Shown: positions 26,194 to 36,008, counted from the first letter of the stretch. The stretch is 64,000 bases of DNA from Flavobacterium jumunjinense (GCF_021650975.2 NZ_CP091285.1:1488001-1552000), one strand, 5' to 3'. Made by a program: numbers and translations. Notes: generated by a model from the letters alone, not told the origin.

Positions 26194-27405
26194 ATGATAT
26201 TTTATAACGATATGGTGATTTCAAGAAAACCACTTAGTTTAATTGTAGCTATCGCATTTTCGATACTGCCATTCATTAGTACAGCTAACACGACATTGGA
26301 TAGCACATCAGTTGCTGTCGAACACGTACAAGAAGTTCATGTAGAAGACCATTCTAGCCATGAAGGTTTGTCGCAAAAAGAAAAAGTTGAGGCTCATATT
26401 GCGCATCACTTGCAAGATTCTTATGATTTTGTATTCTTTTCAGACGAAGCAGAAGGTAAGCATTATGGCTTTTCATTACCAGTTATTTTAATTGATAATG
26501 GATTGAAAGTGTTTTCTTCTTCAAAGTTCCACCATGGTGAAACCCTTGCAGAAGTAGACGGGCAACATTATAAGTTGTTTCATAATAAGATTTATAAAAC
26601 AGGAGCAGAAGGTGTATTGGATTTAGATGAGCATCATCATCCAACAAATGTAATGCCTTTAAATTTTTCTATAACGAAGAATGTTTTTTCTTTGTTAATA
26701 ACATCAATTATAATCTTCTTTTTGTTTTTTGGTTTAGCAAAAACATATAAGACAAGTCATAACAATTTACCAAAAGGGTTTAATAGAGTTTTAGAGCCAT
26801 TGGTAATTTATGTTAGAGACGAAATTGCAAGACCAAATATTGGTGAGGCAAAGTATAAAAAATTTATGCCGTATTTATTAACTGTATTTTTCCTTATATG
26901 GTTATTAAACTTAATTGGTTTAACACCTTTAGGGATTAATGTTACAGGGAATATTGCAGTAACTATGTGTTTGGCTATATTTACGTTCATTATTACTCAG
27001 TTTAGTGCAAACAAAGATTATTGGGGACATATTTTCTGGATGCCTGGAGTGCCTGTTCCAATGAAAATAATTTTGGCTCCAATTGAAGTTTTAGGAATGT
27101 TTACAAAGCCATTCTCTTTAATGATACGTTTGTTTGCAAATATAACTGCAGGACACACAGTAGTAATGGGATTAATTGCAATTATATTTGTATTGAAAGA
27201 GCAATTAACAACTGTAGGAGCTACAACAGTTTCTTTGGCATTAACCTTGTTTATTTCTGTAATTGAAATTTTAGTTGCATTTTTGCAAGCCTATATATTT
27301 ACAATGTTATCGTCTTTATTTATTGGTATGGCGGTACAAGAGCATCATCATGATCATGAAGAACACCATGACGGTTTAGATCATTCAGATAATGCAATAG
27401 TTTAA
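26194..27405 (+). CDS. atpB: ATP synthase F0 subunit a
   Basis: Subunit a forms the two proton half-channels beside the c-ring. The C-terminal part has the essential Arg in 'LMIRLFANITAGH' and the following helix 'LFISVIEILVAFLQAYIFTMLSSLFIGMAV'. The 403-residue length includes a long N-terminal extension (about 40-150) rich in His and Glu with a signal-like segment, and a His-rich tail, typical for Bacteroidota and absent in E. coli. A second ATG at 26212 is possible. It heads the B-E-F-H-A-G run. Confidence 0.96.
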   Translation: MIFYNDMVISRKPLSLIVAIAFSILPFISTANTTLDSTSVAVEHVQEVHVEDHSSHEGLSQKEKVEAHIAHHLQDSYDFVFFSDEAEGKHYGFSLPVILIDNGLKVFSSSKFHHGETLAEVDGQHYKLFHNKIYKTGAEGVLDLDEHHHPTNVMPLNFSITKNVFSLLITSIIIFFLFFGLAKTYKTSHNNLPKGFNRVLEPLVIYVRDEIARPNIGEAKYKKFMPYLLTVFFLIWLLNLIGLTPLGINVTGNIAVTMCLAIFTFIITQFSANKDYWGHIFWMPGVPVPMKIILAPIEVLGMFTKPFSLMIRLFANITAGHTVVMGLIAIIFVLKEQLTTVGATTVSLALTLFISVIEILVAFLQAYIFTMLSSLFIGMAVQEHHHDHEEHHDGLDHSDNAIV

Positions 27406-27439
27406 GAATAAATTTTGTTTAATTATATATAAATATTTC

Positions 27440-27637
27440 ATGATGACAATTCCAAATTTAGTAGGTGCAGGTTTAATCGTAATCGGAGCTGGTTTAGGTT
27501 TAGGTAAAATTGGTGGTTCTGCAATGGACGCTATTGCTCGCCAACCAGAAGCTGCTGGTAAAATTCAAACTGCAATGATTATTATTGGTGCATTATTAGA
27601 AGGTTTAGCATTCGGTGCTTTAATCTTAGGAGCATAA
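27440..27637 (+). CDS. atpE: ATP synthase F0 subunit c
   Basis: This 65-residue hairpin of two membrane helices has the Gly-rich first helix ('GAGLIVIGAGLGLGKIGG'), the polar loop 'ARQPEAAGKIQ' and the essential Glu in 'ALLEGLAFG'. The residues around the Glu lack the Ser/Thr pattern of sodium-type c-subunits, so proton coupling is likely. It may start at the second of two adjacent ATGs. A strong hairpin follows directly, consistent with the need for many copies per ring. Confidence 0.97.
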   Translation: MMTIPNLVGAGLIVIGAGLGLGKIGGSAMDAIARQPEAAGKIQTAMIIIGALLEGLAFGALILGA

Positions 27638-27644
27638 TTAAAAC

Positions 27645-27679
27645 AACAACACCTTTAGCGGTTGGCTTAAGGTGTTGTT
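27645..27679 (+). promoter_or_regulatory. Hairpin between atpE and atpF
   Basis: AACAACACCTT (27645-27655) pairs with AAGGTGTTGTT (27669-27679), with a further AGC/GCT pairing inside the loop, followed by T-rich sequence. Probably a partial terminator or 3'-stabiliser giving excess c-subunit mRNA. Confidence 0.7.
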
Positions 27680-27721
27680 TTGTTAAACAATTTTTTTGAA
27701 ACGTATTTTAAAGTTTATATA

Positions 27722-28222
27722 ATGGATAAATTAATTAATGATTTTTCATACGGTTTGTTTTTTTGGCAAGCTATTATACTTGTAATTTTAATTATATTAT
27801 TAGCTAAATTTGCTTGGAAGCCAATTATAGCTTCATTAGCAGCACGTGAAGACGGTATTTCTAATGCTTTAATGGCAGCAGAAAATGCGAAGAAAGACTT
27901 AGCTAATTTAAAAGCTGATAATGAAAAATTACTAGTTGAAGCTAGAGCGGAAAGAGATGCTATGCTTAAAGAAGCTCGTGAAATGAAAGATGCTATGATT
28001 GTAGAAGCTAAAAACGAAGCTACAGAGCAAGGAAACAAAATGATTGCTCAAGCAAAAGCAGCAATCGAAAACGAGAAAAATTTGGCTATGGCAGAATTGA
28101 AAAATCAGGTTTCTTCACTTTCATTAGAAATTGCAGAAAAAATATTAAAAGATGAACTTTCTAACAAAGAAGCTCAAACTAAATTAGTTGAGAAAATGTT
28201 AGGAGATGCTAAATTAAATTAA
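27722..28222 (+). CDS. atpF: ATP synthase F0 subunit b
   Basis: Subunit b is the peripheral stalk: a membrane helix ('FWQAIILVILIILLAKFAW') then a long Ala/Glu/Lys-rich coiled coil ending in the delta-binding region. The start at 27722 ('MDKLINDFSYGLFFWQ') gives 166 residues, the normal size; an upstream TTG at 27680 would fall inside the hairpin's T-rich tail and is less likely. It is 2 bases from atpH. Confidence 0.95.
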   Translation: MDKLINDFSYGLFFWQAIILVILIILLAKFAWKPIIASLAAREDGISNALMAAENAKKDLANLKADNEKLLVEARAERDAMLKEAREMKDAMIVEAKNEATEQGNKMIAQAKAAIENEKNLAMAELKNQVSSLSLEIAEKILKDELSNKEAQTKLVEKMLGDAKLN

Positions 28223-28224
28223 TT

Positions 28225-28758
28225 ATGGCAGGAACTAGAGCAGCTATACGATATGCAAAAGCTATTCTGGATATGGCTAAAGCAAATAATAATGAAGCAA
28301 ATGTAAATGTCGATATGAATTCGATACTTACTGCTGTTAAAGATAGTGACGAATTAAAAGATTTTTTAAAGAGTCCGGTAATATCAGGAACATCTAAATT
28401 TTCTGCTTTATCAGAAATTTTTGCTACAGCACAAAATGAAACTAAAGGATTGTTTCGATTACTTTTGGAAAATAAAAGATTTGGAATACTTTTAGCTATT
28501 GTTTCAGAATATAATAAATTATCTGATGAGGATAATGGTTTGGAAACAGTTGCTGTTACAACAGCAGTTCCTTTAACTTCAGATTTAGAATCGAAAGTAT
28601 TGGCGAAAATTAAAGAATTTTCAAAAAATAAAATCACTATAAACAATATAGTAGATCCATCAATAATTGGAGGATTTATTATTAGAATGGGTGATAAACA
28701 ATATAATGCATCTGTAGCTAACAGATTGCAACAATTAAAAAGAGAGTTTAGTAATTAA
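28225..28758 (+). CDS. atpH: ATP synthase F1 subunit delta
   Basis: Delta links the peripheral stalk to the top of the alpha-beta hexamer. The 177-residue protein shows the family pattern: N-terminal 'RYAKAILDMAK', 'LLLENKRFGILLAIVSEYNKL' and the C-terminal 'VDPSIIGGFIIRMGDKQYNASVANRLQQLKREF'-type block. Start and length are normal; atpA follows 45 bases on. Confidence 0.95.
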   Translation: MAGTRAAIRYAKAILDMAKANNNEANVNVDMNSILTAVKDSDELKDFLKSPVISGTSKFSALSEIFATAQNETKGLFRLLLENKRFGILLAIVSEYNKLSDEDNGLETVAVTTAVPLTSDLESKVLAKIKEFSKNKITINNIVDPSIIGGFIIRMGDKQYNASVANRLQQLKREFSN

Positions 28759-28803
28759 TAATATAGATCGCACACTTAATTGGTGTTAAAATTATAAATT
28801 AAG

Positions 28804-30378
28804 ATGGCTGAAATTAAACCTGCTGAAATATCAGCAATATTAAAAAAACAATTATCAGATTTTCAATCTGGTGCTACATTGGAAGAAGTGGGAACAGTTC
28901 TTCAAGTTGGAGATGGAATTGCTCGTGTTTACGGATTAGCTAATGCTCAATATGGAGAGTTAGTACAATTCGATAACGGATTAGAAGCAATTGTTCTAAA
29001 TTTAGAAGAGGATAATGTTGGTGTAGTATTATTAGGTCCTTCAACAGGAATTAGAGAAGGTTCTACAGTTAAAAGAACACAGCGTATTGCTTCCTTAAAA
29101 GTAGGTGAGCAAATTGTTGGACGTGTTGTTGATACTTTAGGAAACCCTATCGATGGTAAAGGTCCAATAGGTGGTGAGTTATATGAAATGCCATTAGAGA
29201 GAAAAGCTCCTGGTGTTATCTATCGTCAACCAGTAACTGAGCCGTTACAAACTGGTATTAAGGCTATTGATGCTATGATTCCAGTAGGTAGAGGACAACG
29301 TGAATTAGTAATTGGAGATCGTCAAACAGGAAAAACTTCAGTTTGTATTGATACAATCTTAAATCAAAAAGAATTTTATGATGCTGGAAAACCAGTATTC
29401 TGTATATATGTAGCTGTTGGGCAAAAAGCTTCAACTGTTGCTGCAATTGCAAAAACATTAGAAGAAAAAGGAGCAATGGACTATACAGTTATTGTTGCTG
29501 CTAATGCTTCAGATCCTGCTGCAATGCAAGTTTATGCTCCATTCGCTGGTGCATCTATTGGTGAGTACTTCCGTGATACTGGTCGTCCTGCTTTAATTAT
29601 TTATGATGATTTATCTAAGCAAGCAGTGGCATACCGTGAGGTATCTTTATTATTAAGAAGACCGCCAGGTCGTGAGGCATATCCAGGAGACGTTTTCTAT
29701 CTTCACTCAAGATTATTAGAAAGAGCAGCAAAAGTTATTGCTAATGACGAAATTGCCAAAAACATGAACGATTTGCCAGATTCGTTAAAACCAATAGTAA
29801 AAGGTGGTGGTTCTTTAACTGCTTTACCAATTATTGAGACTCAAGCTGGTGACGTTTCTGCTTATATCCCTACTAACGTAATTTCGATTACTGATGGTCA
29901 GATATTCTTAGATGGTGATTTGTTTAATTCAGGTGTACGTCCAGCAATTAACGTTGGTATTTCTGTATCTCGTGTTGGAGGTAATGCACAGATTAAATCT
30001 ATGAAAAAAGTTGCAGGTACTTTAAAATTAGACCAAGCACAATACCGTGAGCTTGAAGCTTTCGCTAAATTTGGTTCAGATTTAGATGCTGTAACATTAA
30101 GTGTTATTGAAAAAGGGAAACGTAATGTTGAAATCTTGAAACAAGCGGTAAATGATCCATCTACTGTTGAAGATCAAGTTGCAATTATCTATGCAGGTTC
30201 TAAAAACTTGTTAAGAAACGTTCCTGTGAATAAAATTAAGGAATTTGAAATTGACTTTTTAGCGTTTTTAAATGCTAAACATAGAGATACATTAGATGCT
30301 TTAAAAGCTGGAAAGTTTGATGATACTATCACAGACGTATTAGCAAAAGTAGCTAAAGAAATTTCATCAAAATATTAA
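28804..30378 (+). CDS. atpA: ATP synthase F1 subunit alpha
   Basis: Alpha binds non-catalytic nucleotide in the F1 hexamer. Walker A is 'GDRQTGKTS' near residue 173. The '[34 protein letters not shown]'-type segment is the family's hallmark region around the Walker B strand. Length 524 is typical for Bacteroidota. The next gene begins 86 bases later, after an inverted repeat. The beta subunit gene does not follow. Confidence 0.98.
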   Translation: MAEIKPAEISAILKKQLSDFQSGATLEEVGTVLQVGDGIARVYGLANAQYGELVQFDNGLEAIVLNLEEDNVGVVLLGPSTGIREGSTVKRTQRIASLKVGEQIVGRVVDTLGNPIDGKGPIGGELYEMPLERKAPGVIYRQPVTEPLQTGIKAIDAMIPVGRGQRELVIGDRQTGKTSVCIDTILNQKEFYDAGKPVFCIYVAVGQKASTVAAIAKTLEEKGAMDYTVIVAANASDPAAMQVYAPFAGASIGEYFRDTGRPALIIYDDLSKQAVAYREVSLLLRRPPGREAYPGDVFYLHSRLLERAAKVIANDEIAKNMNDLPDSLKPIVKGGGSLTALPIIETQAGDVSAYIPTNVISITDGQIFLDGDLFNSGVRPAINVGISVSRVGGNAQIKSMKKVAGTLKLDQAQYRELEAFAKFGSDLDAVTLSVIEKGKRNVEILKQAVNDPSTVEDQVAIIYAGSKNLLRNVPVNKIKEFEIDFLAFLNAKHRDTLDALKAGKFDDTITDVLAKVAKEISSKY

Positions 30379-30392
30379 TTAAAAGGTATAAC

Positions 30393-30430
30393 GTATACTG
30401 TATTAAGTGAGAACTATAAATACAGTATAC
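30393..30430 (+). promoter_or_regulatory. 12-bp inverted repeat between atpA and atpG
   Basis: GTATACTGTATT (30393-30404) is repeated inverted as AATACAGTATAC (30419-30430) around a 14-base loop. There is no T-tract. It lies where stoichiometry drops from three alpha to one gamma. Confidence 0.55.
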
Positions 30431-30464
30431 ATTATGCAATATCTACAATATACAATTTGTAAGA

Positions 30465-31322
30465 ATGGCAAACTTAAAGGAAATTAGAAATAGGATTGGT
30501 TCAATTTCATCTACGATGCAAATAACATCGGCAATGAAAATGGTTTCTGCAGCAAAATTAAAAAAGGCTCAAGATGCTATTACGGCTATGCGTCCTTATG
30601 CTGAGAAGTTAACAGAATTATTGCAAAACTTAAGCGCAACTTTGGATGGTAATTCTGGAGGAGCTTATGCAGAGCAAAGAGAAGTTAATAAAGTTTTAAT
30701 CATTGCTGTAACTTCAAATAGAGGTTTATGTGGCGCTTTTAATTCTAATGTTATTAAAGGTGTTAAAAATAGAATTGAATTTTATTCAGGTAAAACGGTT
30801 GATATTTTTGCTATAGGTAAAAAAGGAAATGATGTGTTACGCAAAACAAATACGGTTATCGAAAATCGTAGTTCTATTTTTGATGACTTAACTTTCGATA
30901 ATGTTTCTGATGTTGCTGAAATAGTAATGAAAAAGTTTGTTGATGGAGAATATGATAAAATTGAAGTAGTTTATAATCATTTCAAAAATGCAGCAACTCA
31001 AATTGTAAAAACTGAACAGTTTTTGCCATTAGAGCCAATTACTGGTGGAGAAGCAATTGCATCTGATTATCTTTTTGAACCATCAAAAGAAGATATTGTA
31101 TTAACATTAATACCAAAATCTTTAAAAACTCAGTTGTATAAATCAATACGTGATTCATTTGCATCTGAGCATGGAGCACGTATGACAGCAATGCATAAAG
31201 CAACTGATAATGCAACAGAATTAAGAAATCAATTAAAATTAACATACAATAAAGCAAGACAAGCTGCAATTACTGGAGAGATTCTTGAAATTGTTGGTGG
31301 AGCAGAAGCTTTAAATAGTTAA
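30465..31322 (+). CDS. atpG: ATP synthase F1 subunit gamma
   Basis: Gamma is the rotor shaft. The N-terminal helix ('ANLKEIRNRIGSISSTMQIT', 'SAMKMVSAAKLKKAQ') and C-terminal helix ('ARMTAMHKATDNATELRNQL', 'NKARQAAITGEILEIVGGAEAL') form the coiled coil, and 'TSNRGLCGAFNSNV' is the conserved central motif. Length 285 is normal. It is the last gene of the operon, closed by a strong terminator. No atpD or atpC is in the window. Confidence 0.97.
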   Translation: MANLKEIRNRIGSISSTMQITSAMKMVSAAKLKKAQDAITAMRPYAEKLTELLQNLSATLDGNSGGAYAEQREVNKVLIIAVTSNRGLCGAFNSNVIKGVKNRIEFYSGKTVDIFAIGKKGNDVLRKTNTVIENRSSIFDDLTFDNVSDVAEIVMKKFVDGEYDKIEVVYNHFKNAATQIVKTEQFLPLEPITGGEAIASDYLFEPSKEDIVLTLIPKSLKTQLYKSIRDSFASEHGARMTAMHKATDNATELRNQLKLTYNKARQAAITGEILEIVGGAEALNS

Positions 31323-31343
31323 TTCGATATATAGGCATTATTT

Positions 31344-31377
31344 AAAAAGGCTATTTGGTTTTCCAAATAGCCTTTTT
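31344..31377 (+). terminator. Strong intrinsic terminator after atpG
   Basis: AAAAAGGCTATTTGG (31344-31358) and CCAAATAGCCTTTTT (31363-31377) form a perfect 15-bp stem with a TTTT loop. Confidence 0.92.
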
Positions 31378-31462
31378 CTTATTTTTGAAAATAAAAAAAA
31401 ATAAAAATTGTAACTTTAGCAAAGTTTTTACGTATAATAAAGAACAACGAAATAATAAATCA

Positions 31463-32155
31463 ATGTCAAAAGAAAGTTTTAATTGGAAAAGTTTGTTTGT
31501 TAATGATGAAGCTAATTCAAAAATAAATCAAGAAAAATCGTCTAAACCCGCAGAGAATAATGCTTTTACTGCTCCTGTTGAAACAAAGAAATTTCCTGAA
31601 GAAAAAATGGCTACCAATACAATGAGTAGTGATAATTCTTCTAATCCATTTGTTAATGAAATTTTAGGAGTATATGAAAAAGGTTTTGAATCTTTAAACT
31701 TAAGTGATTTTGATTTTTTCGAAATGTATAAGTCTGTTGTTGCTGTTGGAATAACTAATCCTCAAAGTTATCAAATGGCATTTACAATGGGGAAATCTAT
31801 TAAACCAGATTTAACCAAAGAATTCCTTATTGAAAAATCTAAATTTTATATAGATGAGATCAATAAAGTACATGTAAAATATGATACTACTGGAAATGCT
31901 AAAAGGCAAGATTTAAGTAATTTAGTTCATAATGAAAAAGAATCATTAACAGTTTCTATTGCAGATCTAGAAAATAGAATTGCCCAAATGCAACAAGAAT
32001 TGCAACAGAAGAAATTATTACTGGTTAATATTGATAGTAAAAACGAAAATGAATTAAGAGAACTTCAATTAAAAATTGATGCAAATAATTTTGCTAAACA
32101 AAAAATACTAGACTCAATTAACTTGGTAATTAGTGGTATAAATCAATATTTATAA
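31463..32155 (+). CDS. Soluble coiled-coil protein, function unknown
   Basis: This is a 230-residue protein with the start set at 31463 ('MSKESFNWKSLF'); frame-open sequence upstream overlaps the terminator and is not coding. A low-complexity N-terminus (1-65) is followed by a helical block ('EILGVYEKGFESLNLSDFDFFEMYKSVV') and a coiled coil (about 150-215, 'LENRIAQMQQELQQKKLLLV'). I recognise no named family. It is the first gene of an operon-like set with a membrane coiled-coil protein, an OmpA-fused binding protein and an ABC transporter, so it may be a cytosolic partner of those. Confidence 0.8.
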   Translation: MSKESFNWKSLFVNDEANSKINQEKSSKPAENNAFTAPVETKKFPEEKMATNTMSSDNSSNPFVNEILGVYEKGFESLNLSDFDFFEMYKSVVAVGITNPQSYQMAFTMGKSIKPDLTKEFLIEKSKFYIDEINKVHVKYDTTGNAKRQDLSNLVHNEKESLTVSIADLENRIAQMQQELQQKKLLLVNIDSKNENELRELQLKIDANNFAKQKILDSINLVISGINQYL

Positions 32156-32218
32156 TTTATAGGAAACGTATTTTTTTAATAGGTTTAACATAAGATAAAA
32201 AAGCAATTAAAAAACATT

Positions 32219-33340
32219 ATGAATAAATTCGAACAAGAAAAAAGTACTCTTTTAGAGTTACCTATTTTAAAACACTTTGATGAGTCTAAAGGTGAAATTG
32301 CCTTAAATACTAAGTCGTTAAAAAAAGGCGAAAAATATATATTTTTTGCTATTGCCCTAGGATTATTGGGTATAGGAGGTTATTTAACTTGGACTTACAT
32401 AATTCCGCCATTATTCACTATGCTTGGTCAAGCAATTGCGCTTTCAGCAACAGCTGTATTCTTGATTTTTTTAGTGATGATGTTTCCTGTAATAATGAAA
32501 GCATTACGTTTTGCAACTAAAAACCTTCATAAAGCTTTAATTCAAAGTAACCCTTTTAATGAGTTAGAAGAGCAAAAACAAAAAATGGTGAAAAACCGTG
32601 AAGTTTTTAAAAATACTAAAGCAAAGCTTAAAGGTTTAAAAAATGAAATGGAAGTAGAAGCTTCAAAATCTGAAAAAGAAGCAAAAGATTATCAAGAGGA
32701 ACTATTAAGCCTACAACGTCAATCTGAAAGGTTAAAATCTGCAATGGACGAGATGGTAAGGGTTAATGGGTTAGCAGCAAAAGATACAGACGAGTATGTT
32801 ACTTTACAAAGTGAGCTTGCTAAAAAATTAAGCAACTCTCAAAGGATTTCTAATCAATATGAACAAAGTAAAAGCTTCATTCAAAAATATGGAGTTAGAG
32901 CAAATGTTCTTGGAAAAATGGATCGTAAATTAACACTGGCTGGAACAGCAATTGATATTAAAATTGCCGATTTTGATGCTACAATTACGATGTTAAGAAA
33001 GGAATATGAGTTTGCTAAAAATGCAAAAGCAGCGACTGAAAGTGCTAAAAACGCAATGATGTTCACTAAAGATTGGGAATTAGAATATGCATTAGAGGTA
33101 GTAACTTCAACAATTGCTCAAGATATTGCTAGAACATCTGAAAACTTATTAGATATTGACACATTAACATCTCAGTATTCGGTTGATAATGACGAATTGT
33201 ATTCAAGATTAGACTCTTTGGCAGATAAAATTAAAACTGGAGATAATACTATTCCAGATTCGACTAGATATTCAAATCCTAACTATAAAATGTCTAAAGA
33301 AGACAAGCAAAATGCTAGTGGATTTGGAGATATTTTTTAA
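32219..33340 (+). CDS. Membrane-anchored coiled-coil protein
   Basis: This 373-residue protein has two membrane helices near 40-95 ('YIFFAIALGLLGIGGYLTWTYIIPP', 'ALSATAVFLIFLVMMFPVIM'), then a long cytosolic coiled coil (about 110-330; 'KLKGLKNEMEVEASKSEKEAKDYQEELLSLQRQSERL') and a disordered tail. The overall look recalls PspA-like or TelA-like membrane-stress proteins but no motif proves membership. It lies 29 bases before the OmpA-fused binding protein gene. Likely works with the neighbouring transporter. Confidence 0.8.
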   Translation: MNKFEQEKSTLLELPILKHFDESKGEIALNTKSLKKGEKYIFFAIALGLLGIGGYLTWTYIIPPLFTMLGQAIALSATAVFLIFLVMMFPVIMKALRFATKNLHKALIQSNPFNELEEQKQKMVKNREVFKNTKAKLKGLKNEMEVEASKSEKEAKDYQEELLSLQRQSERLKSAMDEMVRVNGLAAKDTDEYVTLQSELAKKLSNSQRISNQYEQSKSFIQKYGVRANVLGKMDRKLTLAGTAIDIKIADFDATITMLRKEYEFAKNAKAATESAKNAMMFTKDWELEYALEVVTSTIAQDIARTSENLLDIDTLTSQYSVDNDELYSRLDSLADKIKTGDNTIPDSTRYSNPNYKMSKEDKQNASGFGDIF

Positions 33341-33369
33341 ATTAATCAAAACTAAATTACTTATATAAC

Positions 33370-35184
33370 ATGGGAAAAATTCTTAGAACAAAAAAATTAA
33401 CCACTTTATCAGAATTACTTATTGTAATTATTGGTATTGGAGGAATTTTAGGATCAATCTATTATTTGGCTCCAGGACTTAGAACTGAAGTGTCTAAAAA
33501 ATTAGACGGTATGACTTTAGATAAAACTGTAGTTGATAACGTTCTAAATGCAGATAAAATAGAATTACCTTCAAAAGATATTTCTTCTGAGGTGTCTAAT
33601 GCACCAAAGATTAGAATTGCTGGTTATGCATGGAATGCGCAATCTGGAATAATTGTTTCTAATGGTGGACCAAAAACGACAAAAGGTTCGTTAATGGAAA
33701 AAAATGGAGTTAATTTAGAAATCATTCGTCAAGACTGGTTGTCTGAACTTCAAAACATGCAAATGAAATTTATCGAAGAATTTGATCAAGGAACGAAATA
33801 TCCAACATCAGATAAATCTGCATTCGCAGTTATGATTATGGGAGATGGAGCACCATTCTATATTAGTTCTGTTCAAAAATCATTAGATGATAAATACGGA
33901 AAAGACAAATACCACCTTCAAGTTATGGGAGCAATTGGTATGAGTTATGGTGAAGATAAATTAATCGGACCACCAAGTTGGAAATCTGATCCACAAACTA
34001 TGAAAGGTGCTGTTGTTTCTGCTGTATTAGGAGATGGTGACTGGGTTACAACGGTAAATTACTGTTTTGCGAATGGCTTAAAAGTAAATCCAGATCCTTC
34101 AACTTATGATGCTGATGCAGTTAATATTTATGCTTCAGAGAACGATGATTATATTAAATCAGCTGAGGAATTAATTAAATCGCAAACTACTGGATGGACA
34201 GTTTCTTTAAAAGAAGTTTCAAATGGTAAGTTAACAGGTAAATCAGTAAATAGAAAAATTGATGGTTGTGCAACTTGGACGCCAGGAGATAAATTGGTCT
34301 TTGATAAATTATCTGGATTTGTAGATATTGTTTCTACTAAAGAATTTAACAATCAAATGCCAACTGTTTTAATTGGTTTAAAAGAATGGGCTGCTCAAAA
34401 CCCTGCAATTGTGTCTAATATTTTAAAATCTTCTTTAACAGCATCTAATCAAATGAAAAATTATGATGATTGGAGAGTTAGAGCATCAGAAGCTGTTACG
34501 GATACTTATCAAATGGAGTCTCCAAAATATTGGTATGACATGTTCAAAGGACAACAAGGAACTAAAAATGGTTTAACATATAATATGGGTGGTTCTAAAG
34601 TGTTTAATAATTCAGATGCAATGCAATATTTTGGATTATTAGATGGTGTAAATAGATATAAATCAGTTTATAATCAAGTATCAACATATTTGACAGAATT
34701 AAACCCATTTGGTTTTAATGAAAATGTAGGTAAAGTTTCAGCTTATGAAGATGCTGTGAATTTATATTACCTAAAAAACATTAATGACATTCAATCTACT
34801 GCTCCTGAAAAAGTAGATTATAGTGCACAAGCTACAGAGGTAATGGCTTCAGGAGAATGGAGAATTAATTTTAATACAGGAAGTGCTCAAATTTCAAGCA
34901 GTTCAACTAGTGAATTAGAAAAAATTTACAACCTTTTAATTCAAGCGGAGAACACTAAATTAACAATCGTAGGACATACTGACAATGTAGGTAATCCAAC
35001 TTCAAATGTAACGCTTTCTAAAAATAGAGCTGAAGCAGTGGTTGACTATTTGAGAGGTAAAAATATTCCTTTAAATCGTTTTCAAATGATAGATGGTAAA
35101 GGAGCAAACGAACCAACTGCAGATAATAACACAGCAGCTGGGAAAGCAAAAAACAGAAGAGTAGTAATTACGCTATTGAAATAA
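33370..35184 (+). CDS. Membrane-tethered ABC substrate-binding protein fused to OmpA domain
   Basis: This 604-residue protein has an uncleaved-looking N-terminal membrane helix (about 13-38, 'ELLIVIIGIGGILGSIYYLAPG'). The periplasmic-binding-protein-like region of the nitrate/taurine/phosphate type runs about 75-480 ('VRASEAVTDTYQMESPKYWYDM'). A C-terminal OmpA domain runs about 495-604 with 'GHTDNVGN' and 'LSKNRAEAVVDYLRGKNIP', the peptidoglycan-binding loop residues. It would thus be fixed at both the inner membrane and the cell wall. Permease and ATPase genes follow, after a terminator-like hairpin. The ligand is unknown. Confidence 0.85.
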   Translation: MGKILRTKKLTTLSELLIVIIGIGGILGSIYYLAPGLRTEVSKKLDGMTLDKTVVDNVLNADKIELPSKDISSEVSNAPKIRIAGYAWNAQSGIIVSNGGPKTTKGSLMEKNGVNLEIIRQDWLSELQNMQMKFIEEFDQGTKYPTSDKSAFAVMIMGDGAPFYISSVQKSLDDKYGKDKYHLQVMGAIGMSYGEDKLIGPPSWKSDPQTMKGAVVSAVLGDGDWVTTVNYCFANGLKVNPDPSTYDADAVNIYASENDDYIKSAEELIKSQTTGWTVSLKEVSNGKLTGKSVNRKIDGCATWTPGDKLVFDKLSGFVDIVSTKEFNNQMPTVLIGLKEWAAQNPAIVSNILKSSLTASNQMKNYDDWRVRASEAVTDTYQMESPKYWYDMFKGQQGTKNGLTYNMGGSKVFNNSDAMQYFGLLDGVNRYKSVYNQVSTYLTELNPFGFNENVGKVSAYEDAVNLYYLKNINDIQSTAPEKVDYSAQATEVMASGEWRINFNTGSAQISSSSTSELEKIYNLLIQAENTKLTIVGHTDNVGNPTSNVTLSKNRAEAVVDYLRGKNIPLNRFQMIDGKGANEPTADNNTAAGKAKNRRVVITLLK

Positions 35185-35195
35185 TAAAAAACCTT

Positions 35196-35222
35196 AAGAG
35201 CTATCAAATTTGGTAGCTCTTT
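35196..35222 (+). terminator. Terminator-like hairpin between binding protein and permease genes
   Basis: AAGAGCTATCA pairs with the complementary arm around 35211-35222 (one or two G-U wobbles), ending in TTTT. Likely a partial terminator giving more binding protein than permease. Confidence 0.65.
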
Positions 35223-35233
35223 TAATTCAATCC

Positions 35234-36004
35234 ATGATAAAATTAATAACACCATTTGAGAAAATTTCCAAATCAAAAAGGATGATCATTCTTTTCGCTT
35301 GGATTGCAATCTTAATCCTTATTTGGATTATAGGTACTTCTGGAGAGAAACATTTGTTTCCAAATCCGCAACAAGTATTTAAAGGTTTCACAGAGTTATA
35401 TAATGAAGGTTTGGTGGTGCATATTTTCAATTCGTTGAAATTGTGTTTTTTATCTGTATTTCTTGCCACTGTAATTTCATTATTATTTGCCTATAGTTGG
35501 CCAATACCTTTAATGAAACCTGTTGCAGAATTTATAACGAAATTCCGTTTTCTTCCTTTTACAGGTTTGTCTTTCTACGTGACTTTAGTTGTTCACGATG
35601 CTAGAAATATGCAAATCTGGATAATGGTAATTTTCCTAACTACTTTCCTAACCACATCGTTAATTTCAGTAGTAAAAGATATTCCACAAGAAGAATTCGA
35701 TCATGCAAAAACCCTAAAATGTAATCGTTTCGAAGTATTATGGCAAGTAATTGTTCTAGGAAGATTGGATTATGTAATAGATGTTATTCGTCAGAATTTA
35801 GCCATTACATGGATGATGTTGGTAACAATCGAATCGATAGTCGTTGCTTCTGGAGGCTTAGGTTTCTTAATTAAAAATTCAGATAAGTTCATGAATCATG
35901 GACGAATTATAGCATTACAAATAATCATCTTAGGAATTGGTTTATTATTAGATTGGTTTATTAACTATCTAAGAAGAGCCGTATTCAGATACTCTAAAAT
36001 ATAA
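35234..36004 (+). CDS. ABC transporter permease, nitrate/taurine type
   Basis: This 256-residue permease starts at the ATG at 35234; the upstream open frame overlaps the hairpin. It has about six membrane helices. The EAA-like loop is 'EEFDHAKTLKCNRFEVLWQVIVLGRLDYVIDVIRQN', which contacts the ATPase. The C-terminal 'AITWMMLVTIESIVVASGGLGFLI' is typical of NitT/TauT permeases. The ATPase gene begins 4 bases later. Substrate unknown. Confidence 0.9.
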   Translation: MIKLITPFEKISKSKRMIILFAWIAILILIWIIGTSGEKHLFPNPQQVFKGFTELYNEGLVVHIFNSLKLCFLSVFLATVISLLFAYSWPIPLMKPVAEFITKFRFLPFTGLSFYVTLVVHDARNMQIWIMVIFLTTFLTTSLISVVKDIPQEEFDHAKTLKCNRFEVLWQVIVLGRLDYVIDVIRQNLAITWMMLVTIESIVVASGGLGFLIKNSDKFMNHGRIIALQIIILGIGLLLDWFINYLRRAVFRYSKI

Positions 36005-36008
36005 ATTT

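Noticed and set aside
31355..31462. N-terminal extension of the coiled-coil gene
   Set aside because: The extension would lie within the atpG terminator's T-rich arm; the ATG at 31463 is the sensible start.
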